Source: Labrys sp. KNU-23
GTDB taxonomy: Bacteria > Pseudomonadota > Alphaproteobacteria > Rhizobiales > Labraceae
NCBI RefSeq assembly: GCF_008330945.1
Contig: NZ_CP043489.1
Coordinates: 1,674,001 to 1,738,000, forward strand
Length of the DNA stretch: 64,000 nucleotides
Reading direction: 5' to 3'
Position numbers and translations under genes: made by a program. Positions 26,094 through 35,666 of the stretch are shown here, piece after piece. The notes under the pieces are model-generated. The model had not been told where the DNA came from. It did not search any database and saw only the letters and a program-made list of their open reading frames with translations. Each line of letters starts with the position of its first letter. Positions within the stretch are counted from its first letter, which is position 1.

Positions 26094-26162
26094 CTGCAAA
26101 ACCTTCTGAGGCCATCCCGAGCCGTACCGGCTCGGGACACCCTTAGCCCCTTACTTCATCGT

Positions 26163-26206
26163 GCATTTTCTTCACGCGAACCGGTACCCACTTCGCTCGA
26201 AAATGC
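26163..26206. repeat. RIME/REP-like palindromic repeat between kdpA and kdpB
   Basis: Arms GCATTTTC (26163-26170) and GAAAATGC (26199-26206) enclose CACGCGAACCGGTACCCACT. This wording (ACGCGAACCGGT, CCACTTCGCTCGAAAA) matches the style of a short intergenic repeat familiar from rhizobial genomes; this is from memory, not a search. Confidence 0.65.
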
Positions 26207-26224
26207 TTTCCGGGAACGGCTATC

Positions 26225-28276
26225 ATGTCTTCCAAACCCACCTCCCCGTCGATGTTCGACGCGGCCATCCTGCTGCCCGCCATCAAGGATGCCTTCATCA
26301 AGCTCAACCCCAGGCTGCTCGTCCGCAATCCGGTGATCTTCGTTACCGAGGTCGTGGCCGCCCTGGTCACCGTGCTCAGCCTGCGTGACGCCTTTACCGG
26401 CGCCGGCATCGGCTTCAGTGCCCAGATCGCCGCCTGGCTGTGGTTCACCGTGCTGTTCGCCACCTTCGCCGAAGCCATAGCCGAAGGGCGCGGCAAGGCG
26501 CAGGCCGAGAGCCTCAAGCGCACCAAGTCCGACCTCAAGGCCAAGCGCATGCCTTCCGCCGCGGCCGACCTGGGAAACTTCCAGGTCGTCGACGCCACGC
26601 GGCTGGCGATCGGCGACATCGTCATCGTCGAGGCTGGTGACCTCATCCCCGGCGACGGCGAGGTGATCGAGGGCGTCGCCTCGGTGAACGAAAGCGCCAT
26701 CACCGGTGAATCCGCCCCGGTGATCCGCGAATCCGGCGGCGATCGCTCCGCCGTCACCGGCGGCACGCAGGTGCTGTCAGACTGGATCAAGGTGCGCATC
26801 ACCACCCAGCCCGGCTCCTCCTTCATCGATCGCATGATCGCGCTGGTCGAGGGCGCCGAGCGCCAGAAGACCCCCAACGAGATCGCCCTGTCGATCCTGC
26901 TGTCGGGCATGACGCTGATCTTCCTGATCGCCGTGGTCACGCTGTGGGGCCTTGCCGGCTATTCCGGCACGCTGCTCTCCATCACCGTGCTGGTAGCACT
27001 GTTGGTCACCCTCATCCCCACCACCATCGGCGGCCTGCTTTCGGCCATCGGTATCGCCGGCATGGATCGCCTGATCCGCTTCAACGTGGTGGCAACCTCC
27101 GGCCGCGCGGTCGAAGCCGCCGGCGACGTCGACACCCTGCTGCTCGACAAGACCGGTACCATCACCTTCGGCAACCGCATGGCCACCGAGTTCCTGCCGG
27201 TGCCCGGCGTCAGCGAACAGGACCTGGCAGAGGCCGTGCTGCTGGCCAGCCTCGCCGACGAGACGCCCGAGGGTCGTTCCATCATCGCACTCGCCCAGGG
27301 CGAATATGGCCTGACCCAGCCGGACCTGACCTGCAAGGCGATCACCACCATCGCCTTTGCCGCCCAGACCCGCCTGTCGGGCATTGACATCGACGGCCGC
27401 TCCATCCGCAAGGGCGCGGTCGATGCCATCGTGAAATTCGCCGGCACCACGCTGGAGGCCGCCCCCGCCGCCTTCCGGCAGGCAGTCGAGAAGGTCGCCC
27501 GCACGGGCGGCACCCCGCTTGGCGTCACCGACGGCAGCCGCGTCCTCGGCGTCGTCCACCTCAAGGACGTGGTGAAGCCCGGTATCAAGGAGCGCTTCGC
27601 CGAACTGCGTTCGATGGGCATCCGCACCGTGATGGTGACGGGCGACAACCCGATCACCGCCGCCGCGATCGCCTCCGAGGCCGGTGTCGACGACTTCCTG
27701 GCCGAGGCGACGCCGGAAGAAAAGCTCGCCTATATCCGCAAGGAGCAGACGGGCGGCCGCCTGATCGCCATGTGCGGCGACGGCACCAATGACGCACCGG
27801 CGCTGGCCCAGGCCGATGTCGGCGTCGCCATGCAGACAGGCACCCAGGCGGCGCGCGAAGCGGGCAACATGGTGGATCTGGACTCCAGCCCCACCAAGCT
27901 GATCGAGATCGTCGGCATCGGCAAGCAGTTGCTGATGACGCGCGGCTCGCTCACCACCTTCTCGATCGCCAATGACGTCGCCAAATATTTCGCCATCATC
28001 CCGGCTCTGTTCATCGCGACCTATCCCGAACTCGGTGCGCTGAACGTCATGAATCTGGCGTCGCCCCAGTCGGCCATCCTCTCGGCTGTGATCTTCAACG
28101 CCTTGATCATCGTGGCCCTGATCCCGCTGGCCTTGAAAGGCGTCGCCTACCGGCCGGTCGGCGCGGCCGCGCTGCTCAGGCGCAACCTCCTGGTCTACGG
28201 CCTCGGCGGTCTGCTGGTGCCGTTCGCCGGCATCAAGCTGATCGACCTGGTCGTCGCCGCCCTGCACCTGGCGTGA
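26225..28276 (+). CDS. kdpB: K+-transporting P-type ATPase subunit KdpB
   Basis: The 683-residue catalytic subunit, which hydrolyses ATP and drives K+ transport. The phosphorylated aspartate is D308 in [13 protein letters not shown]. Other P-type motifs present are [17 protein letters not shown] (actuator, TGES), KGAVDAI (nucleotide binding), [14 protein letters not shown] and [21 protein letters not shown] (hinge). It begins 131 bases after kdpA, a long gap for this operon, occupied by a palindromic repeat. Confidence 0.98.
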   Translation: MSSKPTSPSMFDAAILLPAIKDAFIKLNPRLLVRNPVIFVTEVVAALVTVLSLRDAFTGAGIGFSAQIAAWLWFTVLFATFAEAIAEGRGKAQAESLKRTKSDLKAKRMPSAAADLGNFQVVDATRLAIGDIVIVEAGDLIPGDGEVIEGVASVNESAITGESAPVIRESGGDRSAVTGGTQVLSDWIKVRITTQPGSSFIDRMIALVEGAERQKTPNEIALSILLSGMTLIFLIAVVTLWGLAGYSGTLLSITVLVALLVTLIPTTIGGLLSAIGIAGMDRLIRFNVVATSGRAVEAAGDVDTLLLDKTGTITFGNRMATEFLPVPGVSEQDLAEAVLLASLADETPEGRSIIALAQGEYGLTQPDLTCKAITTIAFAAQTRLSGIDIDGRSIRKGAVDAIVKFAGTTLEAAPAAFRQAVEKVARTGGTPLGVTDGSRVLGVVHLKDVVKPGIKERFAELRSMGIRTVMVTGDNPITAAAIASEAGVDDFLAEATPEEKLAYIRKEQTGGRLIAMCGDGTNDAPALAQADVGVAMQTGTQAAREAGNMVDLDSSPTKLIEIVGIGKQLLMTRGSLTTFSIANDVAKYFAIIPALFIATYPELGALNVMNLASPQSAILSAVIFNALIIVALIPLALKGVAYRPVGAAALLRRNLLVYGLGGLLVPFAGIKLIDLVVAALHLA

Positions 28277-28360
28277 CGGCGATGCGTAGGAGAAACGGAT
28301 GGAGCGTGGCCCGCTGGCTCGCTCTGTCCGGCCAGCACCGATCCCAGGCCCGCACACTGC

Positions 28361-28378
28361 CCCTCCCCACGGGGAGGG
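28361..28378. repeat. CCCTCCCC/GGGGAGGG repeat between kdpB and kdpC
   Basis: An 8-base inverted repeat with a two-base loop. The same arms recur at 29066-29087 after kdpC, so kdpC is flanked by two copies. Confidence 0.6.
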
Positions 28379-28428
28379 CTCCCGCCTTCCAAGGCAATCC
28401 CGTTTTCGCGCTCCAAGGGAGCAAGCCC

Positions 28429-29034
28429 ATGTTGACCCATATTCGCCCCGCCATCGTGATGATGGCCCTGTTCACCCTGCTGCTGGGCATCGTCTATCCG
28501 CTGCTCGTCACCGGCATCGCCCAGGTCGCCCTGCCCGGCCAGGCCAATGGCAGCCTGATCACCAGCAACAACACGGTGATCGGCTCGTCCCTGATCGGCC
28601 AGAACTTCACCTCGGAACGCTATTTCCAGGGCCGTCCCTCGGCGACCTCCGGCACCGATCCCAATGATGCCAGCAAGACCGTGGCTCAGCCCTACAACGC
28701 TGCGAGCTCGACCGGCTCCAATCTCGGCCCGACCTCCAAGGCGCTGGCCGATCGCGTGGCTGCCTCGGTCGAGGACCTGCGCAAACAGGGCGTGACCGGC
28801 GCTGTTCCCGCCGATGCGGTGACGACATCGGGGTCCGGCCTCGACCCAGATGTCTCCCCGGCCGATGCCGCGCTGCAGATCCCGAGGGTCGCCAAGGCCC
28901 GCAATCTGCCCGAGGCGGAGGTGAAAGCTTTGGTCGATGCCCAGACCTCCGGCCGGCTCCTCGGGGTGATCGGCGAGCCGCGCGTCAATGTTCTCGGGCT
29001 GAACCTGGCGCTTGATGCTATGAAGCCGAAGTGA
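28429..29034 (+). CDS. kdpC: K+-transporting ATPase subunit KdpC
   Basis: A 201-residue subunit with one N-terminal membrane helix ([21 protein letters not shown]) and a periplasmic domain holding the family motifs [37 protein letters not shown], and [12 protein letters not shown]-like [19 protein letters not shown]. The ATG at 28429 follows AAGGGAG; upstream in-frame starts would overlap kdpB and run through the repeat and are unlikely. It helps assembly and ATP affinity of KdpB. Confidence 0.96.
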   Translation: MLTHIRPAIVMMALFTLLLGIVYPLLVTGIAQVALPGQANGSLITSNNTVIGSSLIGQNFTSERYFQGRPSATSGTDPNDASKTVAQPYNAASSTGSNLGPTSKALADRVAASVEDLRKQGVTGAVPADAVTTSGSGLDPDVSPADAALQIPRVAKARNLPEAEVKALVDAQTSGRLLGVIGEPRVNVLGLNLALDAMKPK

Positions 29035-29065
29035 GACGTTTCGGCAACGGAATGGCGCTGAGAAT

Positions 29066-29161
29066 CCCTCCCCGACTTCGGGGAGGGTGGACCGGCGAAG
29101 CCGGGACGGGTGGGAGAGAGTGGCGCGACTGGGGATTTTTCCGGTCGCGCCACTCTCTCCC
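29066..29161. repeat. Two hairpins between kdpC and kdpD, one with an 18-base perfect stem
   Basis: First, CCCTCCCC-GACTTC-GGGGAGGG (29066-29087), matching the repeat before kdpC. Second, perfect 18-base arms at 29112-29129 and 29144-29161 (left arm starts GGGAGAGAGTGG) around a 14-base loop with five T. Very stable; might terminate or attenuate between kdpFABC and kdpDE, although only a weak U-tract follows. Confidence 0.75.
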
Positions 29162-29259
29162 TTCCGTCATTTCTTCGAAATGAACAGCCATATCTTCGGA
29201 ACGAAGATGTGGCGGACTTCCTCGAAACCGAGGAAGGATTAAGGTCGTGCCGTTCACCA

Positions 29260-31935
29260 ATGCCTAATGCTCATGCCCCCTCCGACAAACGTCCCGATCC
29301 CAATGCCCTGCTGAGCCTGGCGGGACGGGAAGGTCGCGGCCGCCTCACCGTCTTTCTCGGCGCGGCACCAGGGGTCGGCAAGACCTATGCCATGCTGTCG
29401 CGGGCACGGAGGGAGAAGGAAGCGGGCATCGACGTCATCGTCGGCATCGTCGAAACGCATGGCCGCAGCGAGACGGCGGCCCTGACGGATGGGCTCGAGA
29501 TCCTGGCGCGGCGGACGGTCGACTATCGTGGCCGCCAGCTCGAGGAATTCGACATCGACGCGGCGCTCGCCCGCAGGCCACGCCTGATCATCGTCGACGA
29601 ACTCGCCCATACCAATGCGCCCGACAGCCGCCATCCCAAGCGCTACCAGGACGTCGAGGAACTGATCGGCGCCGGTATCGATGTCTGGACGGCGCTCAAC
29701 ATCCAGCATCTGGAAAGCCTCACCGACGTCGTCTCGCGCCTCACCGGCGTGACGGTGCGCGAAAGCGTGCCCGACAGCGTGATCAAGAAGGCGGACGAGG
29801 TCATCGTCGTCGACATCACGCCCACCGAACTGATCCAGCGCCTGGAGGACGGCAAGGTCTATCTGCCCGACAATGCCAAGCGCGCCGCCGACGGCTTTTT
29901 CAAGCCCGGCAACCTCACCGCCCTGCGCGAGCTTGCGCTGCGACGGACCACGGAACGCGTCGATGACCAGATGCTGGCCTATCTGCGCCAGAATGCCATC
30001 GAAGGCCCGTGGGAGACGGCCGACAGGCTGATCGTCTGCATCGGCTCCGACAATTTTTCCCAGCAGGTGGTGCGGGCGGCGGGGCGCCTGGCCACCGGGC
30101 TCAATGCCGACTGGCTGGCCGTGACGGTCGAGCGCCCGGGACAAGAGGTTGGTGGTGAGGCGCTTGCCCAGCTCGAGGCCAATCTGCGCCTGGCCGAGCG
30201 CCTGGGCGCGGAAGTTAGGCGCCTCAACGGCCATGATTATGTCGGCGAGATTCTCAGGCTCGCCAGGGCCGAAAACGTCACGCAGATCGTGCTGGGCAGT
30301 GGCAAGGCGAGCTGGTGGCAGCGCCTGACCGGCCGCTCTTTGGCCGACGACCTCCTGCATCGCTCCGAAGAGATCAATGTCACCATCATCACCAACACCA
30401 CGGCGGAAGCCCCGCCGGCGCGACGATGGTGGCTCCGGATTGCCCTGCAGCCTTCGCTGGCCGGCCTCGCCATGGCCATGGGCTGCGTGGCGGCCGCCGT
30501 TGGTATCGGTATCGGCCTCCGGCATTTCGTCTATCTGCCCAACGCCTCGATGCTGTTCCTCATGGCGGTGCTCGCCAGCGCCCTCACGGTCGGGCGCTGG
30601 AGCGCCATCACCGCAGCGGTCCTGTCCTTCTTCGCCTATAATTTCTTCTTCATCCCGCCGCTCTACAACTTCACCATCGCCGAGCCGCACGAGGTCTTCG
30701 CCCTCGCTGTGTTCCTGATCGTTGCCGTGGTGGCGGGTGACCTCGCGGGGCGGGTGCGCGAAAGGGCGGAGGGCGAAGGGCGGCGTGCCGCCAATATCAT
30801 GTCGCTCTACGAGTTCTCCCGTAAGCTTTCCGGCATCACCAGCCTGGATGACGTGCTCTGGGCCGCCGTCGCCCATGCCCAGGCGACGCTGCACGGACGG
30901 GTCGTCATCGCCGTGCCGCAGGACGACGAACTCACGGTCACCGCCGCCTGGCCGCCGGATATCAGCCTCGACACCACCGACATGACGGCGCTGCGCTGGG
31001 CCTTCGAGAAGAAGGAGGTCTCCGGCAGGGGCACCGGCACCCTGCCCAACATCGCCTTCGAATTCAGGCCGATCCTCACCCCGAACGGAGCCGTCGGCGT
31101 GCTCGGCCTGGCCCAACCCCAGGGAGCCGAACCACTCTCGCCGGCCGAGGAGCGCATTCTCGTCGCCATTCTCGACCAGACCGCCATCGCCATCGACAGG
31201 GCCAAGCTCGCCAAGGAGAATGTGCGCACCGCCGCCCTCGAGGAAAGCGAGAAGCTGCGCAGCGCCCTGCTCTCCTCGCTCTCGCACGATTTGCGCACGC
31301 CCCTGGCCTCCATCACCGGCGCCGTCACCACGTTGCGCCAGCTCGGCACCAAGATGAGCGAGGAAAGCCGCGACGATCTGCTCGCTTCCATCGAGGAAGA
31401 GGCCGCCCGGCTCAGCCGCTTCGTCGCCAATCTCCTCGACATGAGCCGCCTGGAAGCCGGTGCCCTCAATGCGCGGCGCGATTTCATCGACGTGGCCGAC
31501 GTCGTCCGCGCAGCGGTGGATCGCGCCCGCAAGGCCTTCCCAGCCCGCTCGATCGAGACCAGCCTGGCAACCGACCTGCCGCCGGTGCGCGGCGACCAGG
31601 CCCTGCTCGGCCAGGTCCTGTTCAACCTGCTCGACAACGCCCACAAATATGGCGGGGAGGATTCCTCGACCGCCGTGTTCGCCCGGCGCGAGGACGGCGA
31701 GGTGGTTGTTACCATCACCGATCAGGGCAAGGGCATTCCGCCTGACGACCTAGAGAAGATCTTCGACAAGTTCTATCGGCGGGGCAAGGTCGACGGCCGG
31801 GCGCCGGGCACCGGCCTCGGCCTTTCGATCAGCCGCGGCTTCGTCGAAGCCATGGGCGGCACCATCACCGCCGAGAGCCCCGCCGTGCGCAAGCGCGGCA
31901 CCCGCATTGTCATTCGCCTGCCGGTCGAGGCATGA
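29260..31935 (+). CDS. kdpD: Sensor histidine kinase KdpD
   Basis: An 891-residue sensor for K+ limitation and envelope stress. Domains in order: KdpD N-terminal ATP-binding domain (Walker A GAAPGVGKT, then VDELAHTNAPDSRHPKRYQDV), a universal-stress-protein domain (about 230-370), four membrane helices (about 395-500), a GAF domain, then the kinase core with H676 in SLSHDLRTPLASI and ATPase boxes NLLDNAHKYGG, GKGIPPDD and GTGLGLSISRG. The ATG at 29260 lacks a strong ribosome-binding site. It controls kdpF-C through KdpE. Confidence 0.96.
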   Translation: MPNAHAPSDKRPDPNALLSLAGREGRGRLTVFLGAAPGVGKTYAMLSRARREKEAGIDVIVGIVETHGRSETAALTDGLEILARRTVDYRGRQLEEFDIDAALARRPRLIIVDELAHTNAPDSRHPKRYQDVEELIGAGIDVWTALNIQHLESLTDVVSRLTGVTVRESVPDSVIKKADEVIVVDITPTELIQRLEDGKVYLPDNAKRAADGFFKPGNLTALRELALRRTTERVDDQMLAYLRQNAIEGPWETADRLIVCIGSDNFSQQVVRAAGRLATGLNADWLAVTVERPGQEVGGEALAQLEANLRLAERLGAEVRRLNGHDYVGEILRLARAENVTQIVLGSGKASWWQRLTGRSLADDLLHRSEEINVTIITNTTAEAPPARRWWLRIALQPSLAGLAMAMGCVAAAVGIGIGLRHFVYLPNASMLFLMAVLASALTVGRWSAITAAVLSFFAYNFFFIPPLYNFTIAEPHEVFALAVFLIVAVVAGDLAGRVRERAEGEGRRAANIMSLYEFSRKLSGITSLDDVLWAAVAHAQATLHGRVVIAVPQDDELTVTAAWPPDISLDTTDMTALRWAFEKKEVSGRGTGTLPNIAFEFRPILTPNGAVGVLGLAQPQGAEPLSPAEERILVAILDQTAIAIDRAKLAKENVRTAALEESEKLRSALLSSLSHDLRTPLASITGAVTTLRQLGTKMSEESRDDLLASIEEEAARLSRFVANLLDMSRLEAGALNARRDFIDVADVVRAAVDRARKAFPARSIETSLATDLPPVRGDQALLGQVLFNLLDNAHKYGGEDSSTAVFARREDGEVVVTITDQGKGIPPDDLEKIFDKFYRRGKVDGRAPGTGLGLSISRGFVEAMGGTITAESPAVRKRGTRIVIRLPVEA

Positions 31936-31945
31936 TGACACCATT

Positions 31946-32011
31946 GGGGGCGGATCGTCAGACCCGCCTCATGCGGTCCGCGTAGCATGACGGGTCCGAA
32001 GACCCGCCCCC
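31946..32011. repeat. Folded palindromic element between kdpD and kdpE
   Basis: Outer arms GGGGGCGGATC (31946-31956) and GACCCGCCCCC (32001-32011), one mismatch. Inside, GACCCG..TCATGC pairs with GCATGA-CGGGTC. It fills most of the 99-base gap between the kdpD stop and kdpE start. Confidence 0.65.
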
Positions 32012-32034
32012 GTTTCCGTCAAGAGTCTTTCTGC

Positions 32035-32715
32035 ATGCACATCCTGGTTGTCGACGACGAGCCGCAGATCCAGCGTTTCCTCAAGCCGGCGCTGATCGCC
32101 GCCGGCTATGAGGTGACGCCGGCCGTCAACGGCGCCGACGCCATGCGCCTGATCGCCACCGCCGCGCCGGATCTCGTCATTCTCGATCTCGGCCTGCCGG
32201 ACATGGACGGCAAGGACATCATCACCAAGGTGCGGGAATGGTCGAAAGTACCCATCATCGTGCTGTCTGCGCGAGACCGCGAGACGGAGAAGATCGCCGC
32301 CCTCGACCTCGGTGCCGACGACTATGTCGAAAAGCCCTTCGGCATCGGCGAATTGATCGCCCGCATTCGCACCGCCCTGCGCCATCGGGCTCATGATGAA
32401 GGCAACGCCACCCGCTTCGAGAGCGACGGCCTCGTCATCGACACACTGAAGCGGCTGGTGAGCCGGAACGGCGAGGCCATTCGCGTCACGCCCAAGGAAT
32501 ATGACCTGCTCGCCATGCTGGCGCGCCATGCCGGCCGCGTCGTCACCCATCGCCAATTGCTGACTTCGGTTTGGGGCCCGGCGCATGTCGAGGACTTGCA
32601 TTATCTGCGCGTCTTCATCGGCCAGCTCCGGACCAAGATCGAACGCGATCCCGCCAATCCCCGCATCATCCAGACCGAACCCGGCATCGGCTACCGGCTG
32701 AGGGACGAGGAGTAA
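32035..32715 (+). CDS. kdpE: Response regulator KdpE
   Basis: A 226-residue OmpR/PhoB-type response regulator. The receiver domain has the acidic pair in VVDDEPQ, phosphoacceptor D51 in VILDLGLPDMDG and the conserved lysine in VEKPFGIGEL. The C-terminal winged helix is seen as VTPKEYDLLAMLARHAGRVVTHRQLL to YLRVFIGQLRTKIE. Phosphorylated KdpE activates kdpFABC. KdpE is the last gene of the operon. Confidence 0.96.
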   Translation: MHILVVDDEPQIQRFLKPALIAAGYEVTPAVNGADAMRLIATAAPDLVILDLGLPDMDGKDIITKVREWSKVPIIVLSARDRETEKIAALDLGADDYVEKPFGIGELIARIRTALRHRAHDEGNATRFESDGLVIDTLKRLVSRNGEAIRVTPKEYDLLAMLARHAGRVVTHRQLLTSVWGPAHVEDLHYLRVFIGQLRTKIERDPANPRIIQTEPGIGYRLRDEE

Positions 32716-32738
32716 TTCCCTTGGGATCGCAGGCATCT

Positions 32739-32812
32739 CAGCGACATGCTTGCATGTCGCGATTGCCTGCCCTTGGAATTCCCGCGTTTCAAACAGTGCA
32801 GGCAATCGCAAA
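32739..32812. repeat. Hairpins and repeat after kdpE
   Basis: GCGACATGC-TT-GCATGTCGC (32741-32760) is a perfect 9-base stem and part of a 25-base repeat also found at 23874-23898 on the other strand. It is followed by GCGATTGCCTGC ... GCAGGCAATCGC, 12-base arms about 25 bases apart. Together these may end kdp transcription, though without a classic U-run. Confidence 0.6.
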
Positions 32813-32818
32813 AAGTGC

Positions 32819-33418
32819 TCAAATCACCAGTTTCAGAGCGAGCCCGCACATGGTCATGCCGATCAGGCCGTCCAGCACCCGCCAGGCGCCCGGCCGGGCG
32901 AAGAGCGGGCGCAGCAGGCGGGCGCCATAGCCGAGCGAGAAGAAGAACAGGAAGGAGGCGCAGACCGCGCCGAAGCCGAAGGCGGCCTTGGCGTTCGGAT
33001 ATTGCGTGGAGATCGAGCCGAGCAGCACCACCGTGTCGAGATAGACGTGCGGGTTGAGCCAGGTGAAGGCGAGGCAGGTCGTGAGAGCACGCCCCAATCC
33101 CAGCCCTGCGCCCCCGGCCGGATCGAGCCCGCCATGATCGGCAAGCGCAGAGCGGAAGCTGCGCAGGCCATAGAGCGCCAGGAAAGCGGCCCCGCCATAG
33201 CGCATCACCGGCTCGATCCAGGGCACGGCTACGCCGACCGCGCCGAAACCGGCCACGCCGGCGCTGATCAGCACGGCATCCGACAAGGCACAGGTGAGGC
33301 TGACCCAGAACACATGCTCACGTCGCAGGCCTTGCCGCAGCACGAAGGCGTTCTGCGCCCCGATCGCCACGATCAGGCTGAGGCCGAGCAGGAATCCGGA
33401 TATGAGCGCGTTGGTCAT
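32819..33418 (-). CDS. LysE/ArgO-family amino-acid exporter
   Basis: A 199-residue inner-membrane protein with about five to six hydrophobic segments. The start GFLLGLSLIVAIGAQNAFVLRQGL and the segment AFTWLNPHVYLDTVVLLGSIS are hallmarks of the LysE/ArgO group, which exports basic amino acids such as lysine or arginine. GGGGAG precedes the ATG. It is divergent from an ArgP/LysG-type regulator at 33532, the standard arrangement in which amino-acid excess induces export. Confidence 0.92.
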   Translation of the reverse strand: MTNALISGFLLGLSLIVAIGAQNAFVLRQGLRREHVFWVSLTCALSDAVLISAGVAGFGAVGVAVPWIEPVMRYGGAAFLALYGLRSFRSALADHGGLDPAGGAGLGLGRALTTCLAFTWLNPHVYLDTVVLLGSISTQYPNAKAAFGFGAVCASFLFFFSLGYGARLLRPLFARPGAWRVLDGLIGMTMCGLALKLVI

Positions 33419-33484
33419 GGTCTCCCCTTCAGAGCGTGCGCCGGTGCCGTCGCCCGTGCAGAATTTGACTACACACCTCCGCAT

Positions 33485-33505
33485 GATTAGAAAATTTAAA
33501 TAATC
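33485..33505. promoter_or_regulatory. Candidate operator 1 for the ArgP/LysG-type regulator
   Basis: Inverted repeat GATTA-N11-TAATC in the A+T-rich gap between the exporter gene and its regulator. The 11-base spacer fits LysR-type sites. Confidence 0.5.
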
Positions 33506-33512
33506 TACTCCT

Positions 33513-33531
33513 GGATTAGGAAAATTAATCC
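33513..33531. promoter_or_regulatory. Candidate operator 2, abutting the regulator start
   Basis: Inverted repeat GGATTA-N7-TAATCC ends directly before the regulator ATG at 33532. It occupies the place where a ribosome-binding site would be, which suggests a leaderless transcript or tight autoregulation. Confidence 0.5.
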
Positions 33532-34416
33532 ATGCTGGACTATGCCCTGCTGGAAGCCGTAGCCGCCGTGGTACGCAGCGGCTCCTTCGACAAGGCCGCC
33601 CAGGAGATCGGCGTGACGCCCTCGGCGATCTCGCAGCGGGTGAAGCTGCTGGAGGAGCGCCTCGGCACTGGCCTTATCGTCAGGGGGCAGCCCTGCACGG
33701 CGACACCGGCCGGCAAACGCCTCTGCCGCCATGCCGAGGAAGTCGGCTTGATGGAGCATAGCCTGCGCAGCGAACTTGGCGGCCTGGTGCTATCAGGCCC
33801 GCCCCCCACCGTGCGCATCGCCGTCAATGCCGACAGCCTGGCGACCTGGTTCCTCCCCGCCTTGTCCGGATTGGAGGGGTGCCTGTTCGATCTCGTGCTC
33901 GACGATGAAAGCAACACGGCCGAATGGCTGCGGCGCGGCGAAGTCAGTGCGGCGGTAGGTACTTCTCCGGGGCCCGTCCAGGGCTGCGGTAGCCGCGCCT
34001 TGGGCATGCAGACCTATGTCGCCACCGCCAGCCCCGCCTTCATGCAGCGCTGGTTTCCCGACGGTTTCGATGAGCAAGCGGCGCGGCACGCCCCCTGCCT
34101 CACCTTCAACGCCAAGGACGCACTGCAGGACCGCTGGCTGGTCGAGACTTTCGGCCGGCATATCGGCCGGCCCAGCCATTGGGTCCCCTCCTCCAGCGCC
34201 TTCGTTGACGGCGCCCTGGCCGGGCTCGGCTGGGGCATGAACCCGCTATCGCTGGTCAAAACTCATCTCGACCAGGGATCCCTCGTCGCGATGCGCCCCG
34301 GCTCGCGGCTGATGGTGCCGCTCTACTGGCATTGGAGCCGGGCCGTCGAAAAGGGGCTCAAGGACATCACCGCTTCGATCGTGCGCACGGCGAGGGCAAG
34401 GCTGGCACAGGCGTGA
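33532..34416 (+). CDS. ArgP/LysG-type LysR regulator
   Basis: A 294-residue LysR-family protein of the ArgP (IciA)/LysG branch. The N-terminal HTH reads GSFDKAAQEIGVTPSAISQRVKLLEERLG, and the signature TPAGKRLCRHAEEVGLMEHSL is typical of ArgP. The C-terminal domain senses a basic amino acid. It very probably activates the divergent LysE/ArgO-type exporter gene. No Shine-Dalgarno sequence is visible; an operator-like palindrome touches the ATG. Confidence 0.91.
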   Translation: MLDYALLEAVAAVVRSGSFDKAAQEIGVTPSAISQRVKLLEERLGTGLIVRGQPCTATPAGKRLCRHAEEVGLMEHSLRSELGGLVLSGPPPTVRIAVNADSLATWFLPALSGLEGCLFDLVLDDESNTAEWLRRGEVSAAVGTSPGPVQGCGSRALGMQTYVATASPAFMQRWFPDGFDEQAARHAPCLTFNAKDALQDRWLVETFGRHIGRPSHWVPSSSAFVDGALAGLGWGMNPLSLVKTHLDQGSLVAMRPGSRLMVPLYWHWSRAVEKGLKDITASIVRTARARLAQA

Positions 34417-34507
34417 TATCGCCATCCCCCTCTGGACAGGGCGGCGTTTGCCACTACCATTGTCGGACAAATCAGAATCCAACCTTCAAGATCCAGGGAC
34501 GGAACCC

Positions 34508-35545
34508 ATGCAGCTCCCCATCATGCCCGGCAATGCCGCGCCTCGCCGGCTCGGCAAGACCTCCGTCATGCTCACACCCGTCGGCCTCGGCGGCGGCCCG
34601 ATGGGGGACATGTTCGAGAACCTCGACGAGGACAAGGTTCGCGCCACCTTCAGGGGCGCCTGGGACGCCGGTATCCGCTATTTCGACACTTCGCCCTGGT
34701 ATGGCCGGGGCCTCAGCGAATTGCGCTTCGGCGAGGCGCTGCGGCAAAGGCCGCGCTCGGACTTCATCCTCTCCACCAAGATCGGGCGCACCTTCCACCG
34801 GCCCAAGGACGTCGATAATTTCAAGGGACCGTTCTGGTATGGCGGCCTCTCCTTCCAGGAGCGTTTCGACTACACCTATGACGGCGTGATGCGCGCCTAT
34901 GAGCAGAGCCAGATGCGGCTCGGCATCAACCGTATCGACCTCCTGCTCATCCATGACCTCGACGTTCCGCATGTCGGCTCGGCCGACCTGGTCGCCCAGC
35001 ACTTCCTCGACCTGGAGCGCTCGGGCTGGCGGGCGCTCGAAATGCTCAAGCATTACGGCGAGATCCAGGGCATCGGCGCCGGCGTCAACGTGCTCGGTAC
35101 CATTCCCGAAATGCTCAAGCGCTTCGACCTCGATTTCTTCTTGGTCGCCATGCCCTACACGCTGATCGACCAGGGCCCGCTCGACCTCGAATTCCCGCTC
35201 TGCCAGGAGCGCGGCGTCGGCGTGGTGATCGGCTCGCCCTTCGCCTCCGGCATTCTCGCCACCGGTGCCGGCGTGCCCACGCCCTATTATCGCTACACCC
35301 CGGCCGCCCCGGAGATCATCGAGAAGGTGCGCAAGATCGAGGCCGTCTGCGCCGCCCACAACGTGCCGCTCAAGGCGGCGGCCTTCCAGTTCGTGCTGCG
35401 CCATCCCATCGTGGCGAGCGTGATCTCCGGCGCCGTCACCCCCGAACAGGCACGCGAAAATGTCAGCCTGCTCGGCGTCGCCATCCCCGACGCCTTCTGG
35501 AGCGATCTGCGCCAGCAGGGCCTGATCGATGCGAGGGCACCGTAG
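34508..35545 (+). CDS. Aldo/keto reductase (D-threo-aldose / L-fucose dehydrogenase group)
   Basis: A 345-residue NAD(P)-dependent oxidoreductase with a TIM-barrel fold. The catalytic set Asp, Tyr, Lys is seen in RYFDTSPWYGRGLSE and STKIGR, with the Asp-His region at LLLIHDLDVPH. The early motif VGLGGGPMGDMF and the late segment RHPIVASVISGAVTPEQARENV fit the group that oxidises L-fucose, D-threo-aldoses or pyridoxal. GGGACGG lies 9 bases before the ATG. No neighbours define the pathway. Confidence 0.9.
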   Translation: MQLPIMPGNAAPRRLGKTSVMLTPVGLGGGPMGDMFENLDEDKVRATFRGAWDAGIRYFDTSPWYGRGLSELRFGEALRQRPRSDFILSTKIGRTFHRPKDVDNFKGPFWYGGLSFQERFDYTYDGVMRAYEQSQMRLGINRIDLLLIHDLDVPHVGSADLVAQHFLDLERSGWRALEMLKHYGEIQGIGAGVNVLGTIPEMLKRFDLDFFLVAMPYTLIDQGPLDLEFPLCQERGVGVVIGSPFASGILATGAGVPTPYYRYTPAAPEIIEKVRKIEAVCAAHNVPLKAAAFQFVLRHPIVASVISGAVTPEQARENVSLLGVAIPDAFWSDLRQQGLIDARAP

Positions 35546-35666
35546 GAGCTTCAAAGAAATCAACCTCGGAGGACGGCAACCATCCGCATCCATCATTGCA
35601 AATCATCAGGCAAAAATGTGCATCCTCATCGAGGTAATTACGACAAATTCGAGTGGTGCTCGGAGC

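Noticed and set aside
24207-26099. A 630-codon open frame opposite kdpA
   Set aside because: It mirrors kdpA on the other strand, has low-complexity Gly/His/Asp/Arg composition and no domain. Shadow of a high-G+C gene.
29254-31644. A 796-codon open frame opposite kdpD
   Set aside because: Antisense shadow; kdpD has full domain structure and the antisense product has none.
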